Positions 50,090 through 62,281 of a DNA stretch of 64,000 nucleotides are shown in pieces. This DNA comes from Arthonia radiata (lineage: Eukaryota > Ascomycota > Arthoniomycetes > Arthoniales > Arthoniaceae), in assembly GCA_002989075.1 (NCBI GenBank), contig PSQN01000004.1, positions 1,944,488 through 2,008,487 on the forward strand. Direction: 5' to 3'. The notes under the pieces were generated by a model. It was given only the letters and a program-made list of their open reading frames with translations, made no database searches and was not told the origin of the DNA. The position numbers and the translations under genes were made by a program. Numbering within the stretch: the first letter of the stretch is position 1; each line of letters opens with the position of its first letter.

Positions 50090-52051
50090 TCAATCATCAG
50101 GATACTGATCCTTTAGATTGCTGACGAATCGCTCCGAGGCCGCATCCCATCTCTTCATCCACTCGCCCGCTTTGCGCATGATATCTCTGTGAGGTATCAC
50201 GGCCGGGTGCCCTTCGTCGTTCCCGTAATGTAGCCAGCGGCCGAGAGCACCTATGTTCTCCTCCGCTACGTAACGGCCAACGCCATTGCCATCTTTGACG
50301 TTGTAAAAAGGCTGCGTTCTCCCATGCGGCAGCGAATCAACCTGCATCTGGCGAATCCACTCGTCGCTGTGGTCGCACCTCGAATCCCACCCGATAACGA
50401 GCCCGACGTATTCATACCTTTTGTGCATGAAATATGTTCCCACCGGATACCGAGGATGCTGTCGTATCTCCTGCGAGATGTTGGCAATATCTGCGCGGCG
50501 CTTTGGCGTGGAAAGCCTCTCATCGGACACGCTGTATTCGTCGATCGCGTCTTCAAGCTTTATTCGCCCCTGGCTGCCCTCAGGAAGAAGCGGCACAAAA
50601 AGGTCGCGCACAAGTTGCGGGCCTAGGAAGCGACTTTCGAGTGCTTGTTCCATAACTCGAGTAAGCGCTCGGCTTTGTGTGTCAATATTGCTTGCACTAA
50701 GCACCTGGATCATGAGCTTTGCTTGCAAGATCGTAAGATGATCGCCTATCTCAACCGGCCGGATGAGGCCGTGGCTATTTAAGACAGAGGGCGGCAAGCA
50801 CCCTCGCTCGTAATCGACGTCTTGCAGCACTTCGGAAAAGCTTCCTTCTTCCATTAGCTCTGTGACATGTTTCAGGTTATTGGCGGTTCGTATGAGCATC
50901 AAACTGACGTCCTTGCAGGGGCTAATCAATGACCGACGTTGACCTTCAGAAAGACGCAGTGCTAGCAGCCCATGAAACAGCCCCTCGTATGAAACCTCGT
51001 GTGAGCCATTGTAGGGGTCGAGATACATATAATGTTGGGAGTGCGAGAATTGTTCGCTGGTGCCAGCCTCACTGGAGTGGTCTCCATCAAGGTCAATATC
51101 TGACTTGGAAGAGGGCGAAACGACGACATAGACGTGTGCAGGATAATTCACAGGATGCGCGTCGAGCCCTACCCTTCTCGCTACCGCACAATAGATGGCC
51201 GTGGAGATTAACGGCAGACTCTGATGCCGTCTCTCACACAGTGCGACGCTGATAAGTGTATTCTGCAGTTGACCGTACTCGCGCGTGTTTGGAGTGGGCT
51301 GTATGCCAAGTAGACGGCGCTCGTGGAGGTAGGATGCGAGGAATGTAGCTATTTGCCGAGGTGATCGGCGTTGGCCTTCGACTCCCTGGCGGCTCAGAAC
51401 CTCGCAAAAGGCCTCGGCGATGCGATCGAAATGCTCATCAACTTGGTCGAGGGTCTCAGGAGGGTTTGGCACAATGAGGAGATCCAAGCATGCGAGAGCG
51501 CGCTCCAGACTGATGTTGGCGTTGCCCCGCCGAAGGGCCGACAATGTGTCCAGAGCCGGCCTTCGCTCGATTTGTGAAAGCAGCACATTCGCCCACCACG
51601 TCCTTGATAAAAAGTCTTCTGCATCTGCTGGGGTGTCCAGTTGTCGAAACAAGAAGTCTTTGGCGTCGGAGCCGTAGTTGACGATGGTATCTAATCTTTC
51701 AATCCGCCCTAACTGACTGTGAAGAATTTCTTCAAACGCTTGCGAAATGTGACGTTCCGACACAATGCGTTCTGCGAGCAGGCTTCGCCAATTTGTTTCA
51801 CCGATGGGTGCTTTTAATCGTTCTTGAAAGTTGTGCTTGGATTGCCAGAAACGAAACTGCTCGACGCAGTGAGGACGGAACGCGGTCGAGGAGCGAACAA
51901 GACCGTTGAAGCGCTTGCTAACACTGTCTGAGGCACCGAGGCCTTGAACGGCGAGGAATGATAGAATATTGTGAACGAGCTCGTCGGGCAGGTCGGCGAA
52001 TGGTGAGAGGGTAGGCTGTGCGCTGCGTGGCAGCGGCGTTGTTGATGTCAT
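50090..52051 (-). CDS. F-box, SirB1-like and YccV-like domain protein (FBXO21 type)
   Basis: A 653-residue single-exon protein with the domain order of animal FBXO21. The F-box is at about residues 18-60 (FADLPDELVHNILSFLAVQGLGASDSVSKRF) and would bind Skp1 in an SCF ubiquitin ligase. The middle carries a SirB1/transglutaminase-like N-terminal domain with LDLLIVPNP, YLHERRLLGI, LISVALCERRHQSLPLISTAIYCAVARRVGLDAHPVNYPAHVYVVV and the YLDPYNGS segment. The C-terminal YccV/HspQ-like domain reads YPVGTYFMHKRYEYVGLVIGWD and PFYNVKDGNGVGRYVAEENI. The start is the first ATG (acgATGACATC); upstream codons in frame start only at TTG. The protein presumably selects substrates for SCF; its targets in fungi are unknown. 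Confidence 0.9.
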   Translation of the reverse strand: MTSTTPLPRSAQPTLSPFADLPDELVHNILSFLAVQGLGASDSVSKRFNGLVRSSTAFRPHCVEQFRFWQSKHNFQERLKAPIGETNWRSLLAERIVSERHISQAFEEILHSQLGRIERLDTIVNYGSDAKDFLFRQLDTPADAEDFLSRTWWANVLLSQIERRPALDTLSALRRGNANISLERALACLDLLIVPNPPETLDQVDEHFDRIAEAFCEVLSRQGVEGQRRSPRQIATFLASYLHERRLLGIQPTPNTREYGQLQNTLISVALCERRHQSLPLISTAIYCAVARRVGLDAHPVNYPAHVYVVVSPSSKSDIDLDGDHSSEAGTSEQFSHSQHYMYLDPYNGSHEVSYEGLFHGLLALRLSEGQRRSLISPCKDVSLMLIRTANNLKHVTELMEEGSFSEVLQDVDYERGCLPPSVLNSHGLIRPVEIGDHLTILQAKLMIQVLSASNIDTQSRALTRVMEQALESRFLGPQLVRDLFVPLLPEGSQGRIKLEDAIDEYSVSDERLSTPKRRADIANISQEIRQHPRYPVGTYFMHKRYEYVGLVIGWDSRCDHSDEWIRQMQVDSLPHGRTQPFYNVKDGNGVGRYVAEENIGALGRWLHYGNDEGHPAVIPHRDIMRKAGEWMKRWDAASERFVSNLKDQYPDD

Positions 52052-52419
52052 CGTGAATCGCGGATTTGTTCGAGCAATCAATACGTGTCGAATCGATTCA
52101 TAGGGTAGCAAAGATGACGAGGGTTGGGCAGAGCTTGGTGTCGCCGTACAATGTGAATGTGCTGGTGGGATGACATCATCTGAACGCTCGGATCCGAGAC
52201 GCGCTTACTCACTTAGCGCTCAGCTGCTCGTCTTCGTCGCGGAACGTGAGAAACAGAGCGGCACGTTTGGGGTCTTTCCTACTGATCATAACGAGTGCGA
52301 GAAAGAGTGCCTCGAAGACGCCTCTCACAGACCCCTCTTCCCCACCGTAATCCCTTTACCACACCCGCGAGTGCCCGAGTAGCCATCGAGAGGTTACCGA
52401 GAATCGGTCCGCAGCAAGG
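52052..52419. promoter_or_regulatory. divergent promoter of the F-box gene and the Sec14-like gene
   Basis: A 368-bp head-to-head region. No conserved motif was recognised beyond general pyrimidine richness near the plus-strand start. Confidence 0.35.
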
Positions 52420-54288
52420 ATGAATCGGACCAACTCCTCCGACTCGAACGCTCTAAAGCGTATCGAGAGCTACCAGTATCCCAGCGCTCACACGAATCAT
52501 TTGAATGTGGAACAGATCAAGAAGCTTGACCAATTCCGACAGCTCTGCACTGAGAAAGGCTACTGTCGTCCGGCCACGCCGAGCCATCCGTCCCCGTCGC
52601 ACGATGACGAGACTTTACTCCGCTACCTGCGGGCACGGAAATTTGTGCCTGTGGATGCATTCAAACAGTTCCAAGATACCGAGGACTGGCGCAGAAACGA
52701 AGAAATTGATAAGCTCTACGACACTATAGACATCGAGGAATATGACGAGACGAGGCGACTGGTAGGTGCTTCAGGGTTACCGGCACATTGTGGATGCTGA
52801 CACGCACCACAGTACCCACAGTGGACGGGTCGGCGCGACAAGCGAGGAATCCCGGTATACGTATTCGAGGTCGCTGGGCTCAACAGCAAGCGCATGTCAC
52901 AGTATCAGACCTCGCTCTCGTCCAAAGCCGCACCCGCCAAAGGTCACATCTCGCCAAACCTCAGACGCCTGTTCGCCCTCTACGAGAATCTCATCCAATT
53001 TGTGATGCCAATGTGCTCCGCATTGCCCGCACGACCCTACCCAGATACGCCGGTCAGCCAGTCAAGCAACATCGTAGACATTTCCAAGACCGGTCTGAAG
53101 CAATTCTGGAATCTCAAGAACCACATGCAAGAAGCTAGCACGCTGGCAACAGCGCACTATCCAGAGACACTTGACCGTATATTCATCATTGGCGCTCCAT
53201 CGTTCTTCCCAACTGTGTGGTCTTGGATCAAGCGTTGGTTCGATCCAATCACAGTCTCCAAGATCTTCATCTTGAGTCAGAGCGAGACCTACAAGACGCT
53301 TTCTGAGTATATTGATGACGAGGACATACCGAAAAAGTATGGCGGCAAACTGCAGTGGCAGTGGGGCCAGCTGCCCAATCTCGACTCAGATATCATGAAT
53401 GCAATGCAGTGGAAGAAGAGCGTCAAAAGTGAGCACGGGACCAATATGTTTCCGACTGGCCCGGTTCGATGGCGTACCAGCGAGGATGGCAATAGAATGT
53501 CGGCATTTGCGCTTGGAACTGTCAAGGGGAAGCAACGTGAAGATCTCATAGCAACTATGCCCGTACCCCGAGATCAGATAGGCAATACCGTTCAAGCGCG
53601 TCCAGGACTTGATAGACTGGCGAGCACCACGGGCGTGCACACCCACCCCGCTGATGATGTGGAGAGCTTCCCTTCGACTGGGTCCACTCCGGAGGATACA
53701 CCAGCGCCATCGGAAGCACCGTCAACTTCTTCGAAGCTTTCGAGCAGCAACAACCGCACGGTGCCGGTACAAGAGATAGACTCTACACAACATGGCAGCA
53801 CAGCAGCCGTGCGCCAGAACGAGACCCGCCAGGGAACGAGCGACATGCGACAAGAGATACAAGCGGGGACGCACGCCGAAGGCGTTCAAAGTCACGCCAC
53901 GCCAGCTGTAATTGATCACGGCCACGGAGATAAGAGTCGGGCGGTTGAGCCAGGCACGATCGCGCAAGGTGCCAAGGATGTGACCGTCCCAGAGCAGAGA
54001 GAAGAGCCTCAAGAGGGCTATGTAGACCAAGCAAAGGCCGCGGTCGGCGACGCCGCTGTGAGCTTGAGCGCAATCGGAACAGGCTTGGCCGAGAAGGTGG
54101 GACTCAGCGGTCCCAACGAAGAAGAGCAGAATAGACAAGAAGAGCAGCGCAGAAAGGAGGCCGAGTCTCGTAAGCAGGACCCGCAGGTTCAGAAGATGGG
54201 GGACGTGGAAGTCGAGGACTTTATCAGGAGTAAATACGCCACGCACGCAAATCCCAGTGCGAAGGTGGACAAGAGCAGCAACGAGTGA
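52420..54288 (+). CDS. Sec14-like CRAL-TRIO lipid-transfer protein with a long C-terminal tail
   Basis: A 605-residue protein in two exons, 52420-52761 and 52813-54288 (51-nt intron, donor GTAGGT, branch CTGAC, acceptor CCACAG). The CRAL-TRIO N-terminal region covers about residues 25-85 (LDQFRQLCTEKGY, DDETLLRYLRARKFVPVDAFKQF), and the lipid-binding domain about 115-290 (YPQWTGRRDKRGIPVYVFEV, IVDISKTGLKQFWNLKNHMQEAS, HYPETLDRIFIIGAPSFFPTVWSWIKRWFDP, DDEDIPKKYGGKL). It should exchange phosphatidylinositol and phosphatidylcholine between membranes. The last 280 residues are disordered and charged (QNRQEEQRRKEAES near the end), absent from core Sec14, so it is a Sec14 homologue rather than the essential SEC14 itself. 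Confidence 0.92.
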
Positions 54289-54520
54289 AGTGGGTCACGC
54301 CTGGTGTATATCTCAACGATAGATTTGCTAGGAGCTTGATGGAGCATTGAAGACATGAATTGATGGGCTGATTGCGTTACGAAGTTGTGTACATCAGCAC
54401 AAAACACATATCAGATCGATATCTCATTGCATCCCTTGTTGCGAGCTTCTGAGCCTCCGTGTATTGTTGTAAATCTATCGCAAAACAAGGTGAGCATCTT
54501 TTCTCTGTGTAGTTGTCGCC

Positions 54521-56004
54521 ATGACAACCAAGGATACCCTGATGTGCAAACCGTACCTGCCCAAGCATGTCGAGCTATTCTCCGATGTCTCGCACCCAAA
54601 GCTCGCGCCATGCTTCAAGAAACGGCTCTCCTACGCGGAGTTTTACTGCAATGGATTCATCCAGAATGCAGCGGAAGCATTAGTCATTATGATAGCATCA
54701 AGGGCGGCGGTTAAGAGGAAAGGGAAACCCAACAGCGTTCACTTTCCAGCAGACGTGAAGCAGACGGAGCTGAGCGTTTGCTCTCATGTTCATCATCAAA
54801 TTCTTGACTATGTGACCCATGAAGCGTTGAGCGCACGGCTCCTCCTCAGGCCCCGTCACCCACCTCCCATCCCGGACAGGACCGCAAGAAGAGAAGCTTC
54901 AAGGAAACTGCGCGCAGTCGATCGTAAGCTTCTGTAGCTTCATCCTCCTCACTCAACTGATCGCCCACAGGATTCCTCAGACAATCCCAACGGGGACCTG
55001 AGCAGTGCCCCCAGGACCGACTTGAGCAGCCAACCCAATTTCGCCTGCGCTTGCTTCGATTTTCTTGCCTCTTCCACTACGCATCTCGCTCGGTCGAGGG
55101 AGCAACGCGCCGGTCCTCATCACAGACAGTGCAGCCAGCATCCGCATCGACACCGGCATCGCAATCCTTGAAGAAGCGGAGACAGGCCAACCGGGAAAGA
55201 GCTGAGGCATGGTGGAATCGCCGGCGCGCGAGCTACTCACAATCATCGGCCTCGGACGTTCCGTCGCACGATGAAGATACGGCGGAAACGTTAGCCAAAA
55301 TACTGAACCAGGACGACAGAGCGAGCTCTGGAGGTACGGATCATGAAAACGAAGGCACTGAGCCGAGCCTACTGGACGTGCTGCCGCTGTTCTTTTCGTT
55401 AACTGCAGAGCGAACCCAGATGTCAGGCGATCATTGGACAACGAGCGACTACTGGCTGAAGCTCGCCGTAGAATTTATGTTGCAAGCATTTGTTGAGCAG
55501 CGTGTCAGATACGGCTCAAGGGGTTCATCAGCGCTTCTTGAAGCATTCGCATGGGGACCACTAACTGATAACATTCAAGGCGACGATGCAGAAAAGTTCG
55601 CGTATGAGGACGACATCTTCCGACTCCCAGATGAAGATGACAACAGCATATCTACAGAGGGAAGCTTCGAGCTCGACGCTCTCAATTCCTCAGCCCAGTT
55701 TCACTTCGTGCGCGACCAAGCAATAGCGGCTCTCAGCCCCAAGACTTACGCGATTGGTCTGCCAGGGCTTTATGAGGGATTGTTGCGACATGATCACCCG
55801 GTCGATCCGCATCCCCGTGCAAGCTTCGAGCAGCATGTCTGGGAGTTCTTGAGCGCTTTGTCAGGCAGCATCCCCCTACCGCTGTTGACACAGATGGAAG
55901 AGGTGCAGAAAGGTTCTCTTACGAGACTTACTGATGGCCAGCGACTTTCAAACGAACAGACGGAGCACTTGCGGCAGGTGTGGGAACAACGCGCAGGTGC
56001 GTGA
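54521..56004 (+). CDS. unknown protein, C-terminal part firm, N-terminal exon tentative
   Basis: The firm part is an open frame to 56004 from about 54970: a basic segment (SLKKRRQANRERAEAWWNRRRASYSQ), acidic linker, then a helical region WTTSDYWLKLAVEFMLQAFVEQRVRYGS, ALLEAFAWGP, FHFVRDQAIAALSPKTYAIGLPGLYEGLL and ASFEQHVWEFLSALSGSIPLPLL. I do not recognise a family. Upstream, an ATG at 54521 (gccATGACA) opens a frame that joins it in phase across a 48-nt intron (54924-54971, donor GTAAGC, acceptor CCACAG), giving about 450 residues. A second frame is also open across the same junction for a while, so the N-terminus is uncertain. Confidence 0.5.
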
Positions 56005-56464
56005 AAGCGCCTCGACCTCATCGTCATTGGGGACCACTAGAGCTGGTCACAGCGCCAGAGCCAACGACAATGCACATGTCAAAGCAAAATGAAAAAGCAT
56101 GGACCTCCATGTCGTTGAAAGGTCTTGCCAGTCGTGCAAGTTTCGCACACTGTCCTACTCGGTCGAAACCATCAAGTCCTGCACTCCATGAATTGGGCAA
56201 CGAAGCACTCACGGAGTCTCATGCGCCCTCTATTAGCGCACTTTGACGGCTAAACCTAGTCGCAGCGTACCTGACTATCAATGCCTGTTCCTCGCATGGC
56301 CACGATGCATGACGTGTCGATCTAATCTACCATGACGTCTCCCATCATCGACTTATACTACAACTTTCTGCAGTCCAGTCTTTGAAATTGTTCTATGCGA
56401 ATATTAACAGCATCAATCACAAAGCAGCAGCCTTCTCAACAAACAACGGATCATCCCAGCTACA
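56005..56464. other. intergenic stretch
   Basis: About 460 bases between the unknown gene and the small repeat-protein gene. It holds the latter's promoter; no motif stands out. Confidence 0.4.
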
Positions 56465-56861
56465 ATGGACGGCGACTCTTCAGCAAAGACAATGGACAAG
56501 GGCGCGTCTGCCGCTGCTCAGCACGTAGACATGGGCCAAGACGCGCTGCATGAGACCGCGAAGCCCAAAAGCGAGCCTCTCGGCGAGAAGACTACAGGGA
56601 CTGGCACTGTAAGCTCATCTTTCCAACATAGGTAAGGAAACGCAAAAACTCACACAGATTTTGCAGGGTTTGTTCAACTCGCAAGGAGCCATCGGCAAGC
56701 AATTCACAGAACAAGGCACTTTTGGCGGTACAGCGCAAAACATCGGCGGCCCGTTCGACAAAGGAGGTGTAATCGGGAAGCAGTTCACCGACAGTGGCGC
56801 CATTGGCGGATCAGTGCAGAACACACTTGGAAAGGGCGAGGAGAATACGCTCAACAAGTAG
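56465..56861 (+). CDS. small hydrophilic glycine-rich repeat protein
   Basis: A 112-residue hydrophilic protein in exons 56465-56608 and 56667-56861 (58-nt intron, donor GTAAGC, acceptor TTTGCAG; an acceptor nine bases earlier would add three residues in frame). The second exon contains two imperfect repeats, AIGKQFTEQGTFGGTAQNIGG and VIGKQFTDSGAIGGSVQNTLG, joined by PFDKGG. The first exon is Lys/Ala/Asp rich (KTMDKGASAAAQHVDMGQD). Composition and repeats resemble small stress-associated, LEA-like fungal proteins, but I cannot name a family. It is the last gene before the RIP-affected subtelomere. The start context tacaATGG is good. Confidence 0.75.
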
Positions 56862-57250
56862 GCAGGCGAGTGTAACGACTACTGGCTCAACGACCGCCAC
56901 GGTCTGTACGCCTCGATGAGCGCTGTAATTTCTTAATTAAAACCACCTTGCGTCACACTTTTCACTGTGCTTTTGGCATTCACAATTGGCTTGCAAGATT
57001 GATGAAGGCACCTGAGCCTACTCGATCCTCGCTAGAAAGCCGAACAGCGAGCAGTGAGCAAGCGCAGGCGGTTGCGATGGTGACGTGGGCGGTTGCATCG
57101 TTGGAAGTGTCGCGTTGTACTTGTAACCTCATACTGCTTTGTCTGGCAGCAAGCATTAATCACGGTTACGATACTTCAATCCAACCCAGACTCCATGTTC
57201 ATTTCACCACGGAGAACTGTATTCAGCGCTTGCACGGCGTAATACAGTAT
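56862..57250. other. gene-free transition to the AT-rich subtelomere
   Basis: About 390 bases of normal composition after the last gene. A plus-strand frame of 102 codons is present but has no support. Composition changes abruptly at about 57250. Confidence 0.5.
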
Positions 57251-60200
57251 TACTAATTCAAGAACGGTAACAGTACAAAGTTAAAGAGCTATTAGTAAAT
57301 CTTAGTTATACTTAGATTTACTAAGTATAACTTTACTAAATAAAATATCTAAGGTTTAATCTAAGTAGTTAGAAGACACTAGAGAATATTAGCTATATTA
57401 GAAATATTAGAATTCTATATAAAATTATCTTATACTATTTCTATTTAATTAATTACTTTTCTATTCTATCTTAAGTATAGAAAAGATATTCTATATCTAT
57501 ATAATATAATTTCTAGACTACTAATTAAATTAATAAGGTAAGATAGTAAAGATAATTTAACTATAATTATAGTATTATAAGTCTTTTTCTTTTAATTATT
57601 ATATCTTTTAGAAAGAGATTAATAGAACTCTAGCTAAGACTCTCTAGATTCTACTAGAGTTAGCCTAGCTAACTTTAGACCGTTTTCTAATTTAGTCTAC
57701 TCTATTTAGCTAGCTTTATTTATTTACTAATTAGCTAGAGCTTTATTCTTTTACTTCTTACGATAGTTTTTTAATACTATTATCTATTAAATCTAACTAT
57801 ATACTTTTCTAGTTAATATATATATTAATAAAACTATAGTTATCTCTTTTACTCTATATATACTAATCTATAGATAAAATTTAATTAGTAATCTATTTAT
57901 AAAGTTCTAAGCTTCTAAGACTTAAAATAGAATAACTAGCTAGTTTTCTATCTAAGAGAGTTAACTAGTACTTATATTAATTATATAGACTCTAAGAATC
58001 TATTCTATATATAGGAGAAACTCTAGTAGAGATAGTTAACTACCTTATCTACTAAGTTAATAAGAATAGAAACCTTCTAAAACTAGCTAAAATTACTAAA
58101 CTCTTTATAGCTAACTATAGTTATTTAATCTAGCTAATTAAAGTATTTAACCTCTTATTCTAAGAATATAAGAAATTATTTTAGTAGTACTATATACTTA
58201 CTAGTAAGTATAAGGCTAAGAAGACTAAGCTTAAAAATACTAACTATATATTAGAGAAGCTTAAGTACTACTACTAAGCTAAATAGAATAATAATAAGTC
58301 TAATATAGAGAACATAGTAGTTTCTAGTACTAAAACTACTAGAGAACTAGCTACTAAGTAGAAAAAGAACTAGAAACTTACTAATAAAGTTATCTACCTT
58401 AAGGTATACGTCTAGAAAGATAGTACTAATACTAATAATTAGCTTATTAATTAGCTTATAGATAAGCTAAATAAGACTAAAAAGAAAACTAATAGAACTA
58501 TTATTTATCTTATTTAGTTAGAGAAGATAGTTAATTAACTTTTAGCGTAGCTAACTACTAATAAAGACTAGTTATACTCTAGTACTCTAATAGTAGTCTC
58601 TAGTAGTAAGCTTATACTCTCTAATCTAGTACTATTTATTAGTTAGTAGAGTTTAGCTAATTTTAGTAAGTATCTTATATAAAAGAACTAGATAATCTAT
58701 TATAGTAAGATAGTTACTAGGGTATCCTATAGATAGGTCTCTATTATATAATTCTATCTTACTATATCTATTCTTAAGTCTTATTGCTACTTAAATAGAT
58801 ATATATATATATAAAATTATATATTAATAGACTTTAAATAGTATCTACTATCTATTATTTAATTTATAAGACTTTTAGCCTCTTTTTTATTATACTATAA
58901 TAATATATCTAAATACTTCTAGAAAGAGTTTACTTTAATAGTATCTTTTACTAAAACTTATAATATAAGTATTATTAATATTATTTAATTAATATAACTT
59001 AGAAGAGCTAAAAAACTTTAAGACTCAAATACTTATATATATAATATAAACATAATTTATAATTTATAAATATATAATATATAGTACTAAGAAGAGATAG
59101 TTATTTTAGTAGTTATAAACCTTAAAATAAAGAAAGTAACTTTAGCTATTTTAGAATATTTCTTATATATAAAGAACTAGTTAGAATTTATTAACAAGTA
59201 AGTATAATAGCTACTAGTTAACTTATTAATATAACTTTAGAAACTAGCTTAAAAGAAGTTTTTAAAGTAAACTAATATAAATATTTATAATATAAACTTA
59301 TAAAAGACCTTATAAAACTCTAAAATACTTTTTTACTATATAATTAGAATATATTAATAGATTTAAAAAAGCTAGAAACTAGCTAAATATTCAATAATCT
59401 TATAATATTATCTAGTATAACAGATATACTAATATATATAATCTTTAGAAGTAATTTCTTATAAGTTTAAACTATTTTAGACTAAAACTAACTAGTAATA
59501 GACTCTAAATACTTATATAAAGATAATTAGTTATTAGACTAATATATTAGCTTAGAAGCTAAAGAATTAGAAGTATATAACTATAGTAAAGAACCTTATA
59601 ATTAACTAGTTTATAACTATATAATAAAAGCTACTTCTTATATTATAAAACTAGCTCTATTAGCTACTAAAATAAGCTTAAAGTAGAATACTTAATAGTT
59701 TAGTAGTATTCTTAAGCTACTTTAGTCTTTATTAGTAAGCTATATAGACTAATACTATAATAGAAACTATTAAGCTAGATTTATTAACTATTTATTTAAA
59801 GATATATTTTTCTTTTTATAAAAATATAAATAATATAACTAGAACTTAAAATAGAACTTTAAAGCTATAGAAGCTTAAAAGTTAAGTTAATTAAACTATA
59901 TTAATATTAATAACTATTAAAAGTAAAAGCTTTTAAGTAAAGAATAATAGCTAATTATTAAAATAATAATAGTATTAACTTAGTAGATAAGAAGAGTAGT
60001 TCTAAGCTAAAAGACTCTAATATAAGTTATAATAGATAAGCTTAATAGTTAGCTAATATTAATAAAAAGAGCTTTATATACTAATAAGAGATAGCTATTT
60101 AGAAGTAGAGATAGTACTTTAAGCTATATTAGATAGTAAAAAAGATAAGTTAAATAAGTCTAATATTAGCTAATATAACTAGCTATATATTACTAAATAT

Positions 60201-60254
60201 AAAAAGATAAACTAATAATACTTAGAGCTCTCTATAGAAAATTGTTTTTCTAAT

Positions 60255-60344
60255 AGAAGATAGAATAGAATAGAAGATAGAATAGAATAGAAGATAGAAT
60301 AGAATAGAAGATAGAATAGAATAGAAGATAGAATAGAATAGAAG
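60255..60344 (+). repeat. 17-bp tandem repeat
   Basis: Five perfect copies plus a partial of the unit AGAAGATAGAATAGAAT, starting at 60255, 60272, 60289, 60306 and 60323. Related AGAATAGAA and complementary TTCTATTCTATT motifs continue to about 60490. Confidence 0.95.
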
Positions 60345-61248
60345 CTAAAATCTCTCTTTTATTAAATTAGAAATAGAATAGAAGTCTAAAAATACTCTTC
60401 TATTCTATTAACCTCTACTTCTGTTCTTCTTCTAATAGAGTAGAAATAGAATAGAATTCTAGAATTCTCTTCTATCTTATTCTATAGAAAACTCTAAATA
60501 ATAGTAGAGATATAATATTAAGAGCTCTATTTAAATAGTAGATATAAAAAGAATTAGATATAGAATAAGAACAAGATAGTAAATAATACCTCTATATATA
60601 TTAATAAGACCTAAATTATCTAATTAATATATTAAGCTAGAAATAGAAAGATTAGAAGTAATAGTATAGTTTAAATATACTATTTAACTATTAGAATATA
60701 AGTTAAAAATTAAGTTAAAATACTAAGAGCTGAAAAGATTTAAAACTAGTTTATAATAGTAAATCTCTTTTAAAAAAGATAAGTATTTATAAGCTAGCTA
60801 AAATATAAATTTAATGGATTTAAAATATTAAAGATACTTAATATAAAACTAAACTATAGTTTTAAATTTATTGATAAGTATTTATAGTTTTTAAGTTTAT
60901 TTATTAGTATTTTAGTAAATAAAATATTAAAGTATACTATAATAAAGATAAGAGTTAAGAACATCTTTAATATACTACTCTTATTTACTATCTTTAGTAA
61001 TAATTAATAGATATAGTTTAATATATTAACTAAACAATAAATTAATAGAAGTAAAATAAAGTATTATGGATACCAGCTCTAGACAGCTTAGCGCGCTTTT
61101 AAGCATTAACTACCGCTAGTTGTCTCAGCCTTATTAGTATTATTTCCGACTAAATCTATAAACCCGCTATAAGTATTATCGAGCAAGACGGCTCTATCTT
61201 TACTAGCTCTAAGGTTAGAGTTCTATACAATGTAGAGAGAAATAAAGT

Positions 61249-62281
61249 AGAGTTATAGTATTATTTATACGCTAATTGGTCGTACGCTAGGGCACCGGCT
61301 TAGTAGACTGTTGAAAATTAACCAACTAGCTAGTTAGCCGGAACCTCTAGAGGCCCGGAGTATTGAATAGGTCCTACTAGCTGTCTCGGTCTAAAATAGA
61401 ACAAGCCTTTTATCTAAAGAGTCGGGCCTAGTAGCCCGAGTCTAAGACAAAAAGAAGTATTATACGATCTATCCTAGATAGCTGGCTTGTAGTCTAAAAC
61501 AATATAAAATAGACTTAAAGACTAACAGTTTTAAATAAATAGAATTACTATTTTATACAGTAAGTTACGGGTTATCTAGCTTCTATTAAAAGAATAGATA
61601 TCTAGTAAGTTCTATACGGGCCGCTAGACTTAAATATATAAGTTAGGATCTCTTTAAAGAATTTTAGCTAACAAGACAGATAATATAATAATAGCTTTTC
61701 CTTGCTACTAAGTATTGTATCTGTATTAAGCCTAAGTATTGTACCAGTCTTAAGCTAATCTCGTCTTTCTACTCTTTATAGTAGTATCCTTCTTCTTCCC
61801 TATATCTTTTTAATATAGACCCTATTAAATTCTCCTATCTTTAAGCAATATACTAGATAGGCCTCTCTAGTAGACATTATTTAAGCTTAAATCAATATAA
61901 ATAATATTATATACTATACACAATATATTGTTCGAATATTAGCTCTTGATACTCGTATACAGCTTAAATATAGAGTAAATAGTATTTAGTACGGTACTAG
62001 TATACTAAGAGTTATACTCTTATTTAAGCGTTAATTAGCTAATTTAATCCGCTGTACGTACTACGATTTATATATAAGCAACAAACAACAATACAAATTT
62101 ATCTAGTAAATAGACAAAGAACGGGCTTAAGTAGATCTAATATATTGCTTCTCTTATTAAAGCTTAAATACTAAGCTTAATTAGATAGCTACAGTATAGA
62201 AGAAAAACAGTTTAGAGCGCTGCTAGTATACTAAGAGTTACGTTAATATTTAAGTACTAATTAGCTAGTTAAGTCGACCGC
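61249..62281 (+). repeat. three dispersed direct repeats in the subtelomere
   Basis: Similar segments begin near 61249, 61997 and 62222. The latter two share CTAGTATACTAAGAGTTA then TATTTAAG and TTAATTAGCTA/CTAATTAGCTA; the first keeps AGAGTTATA, TATTTATACGCTAATT. Offsets are roughly 750 and 225 bp. Confidence 0.6.
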
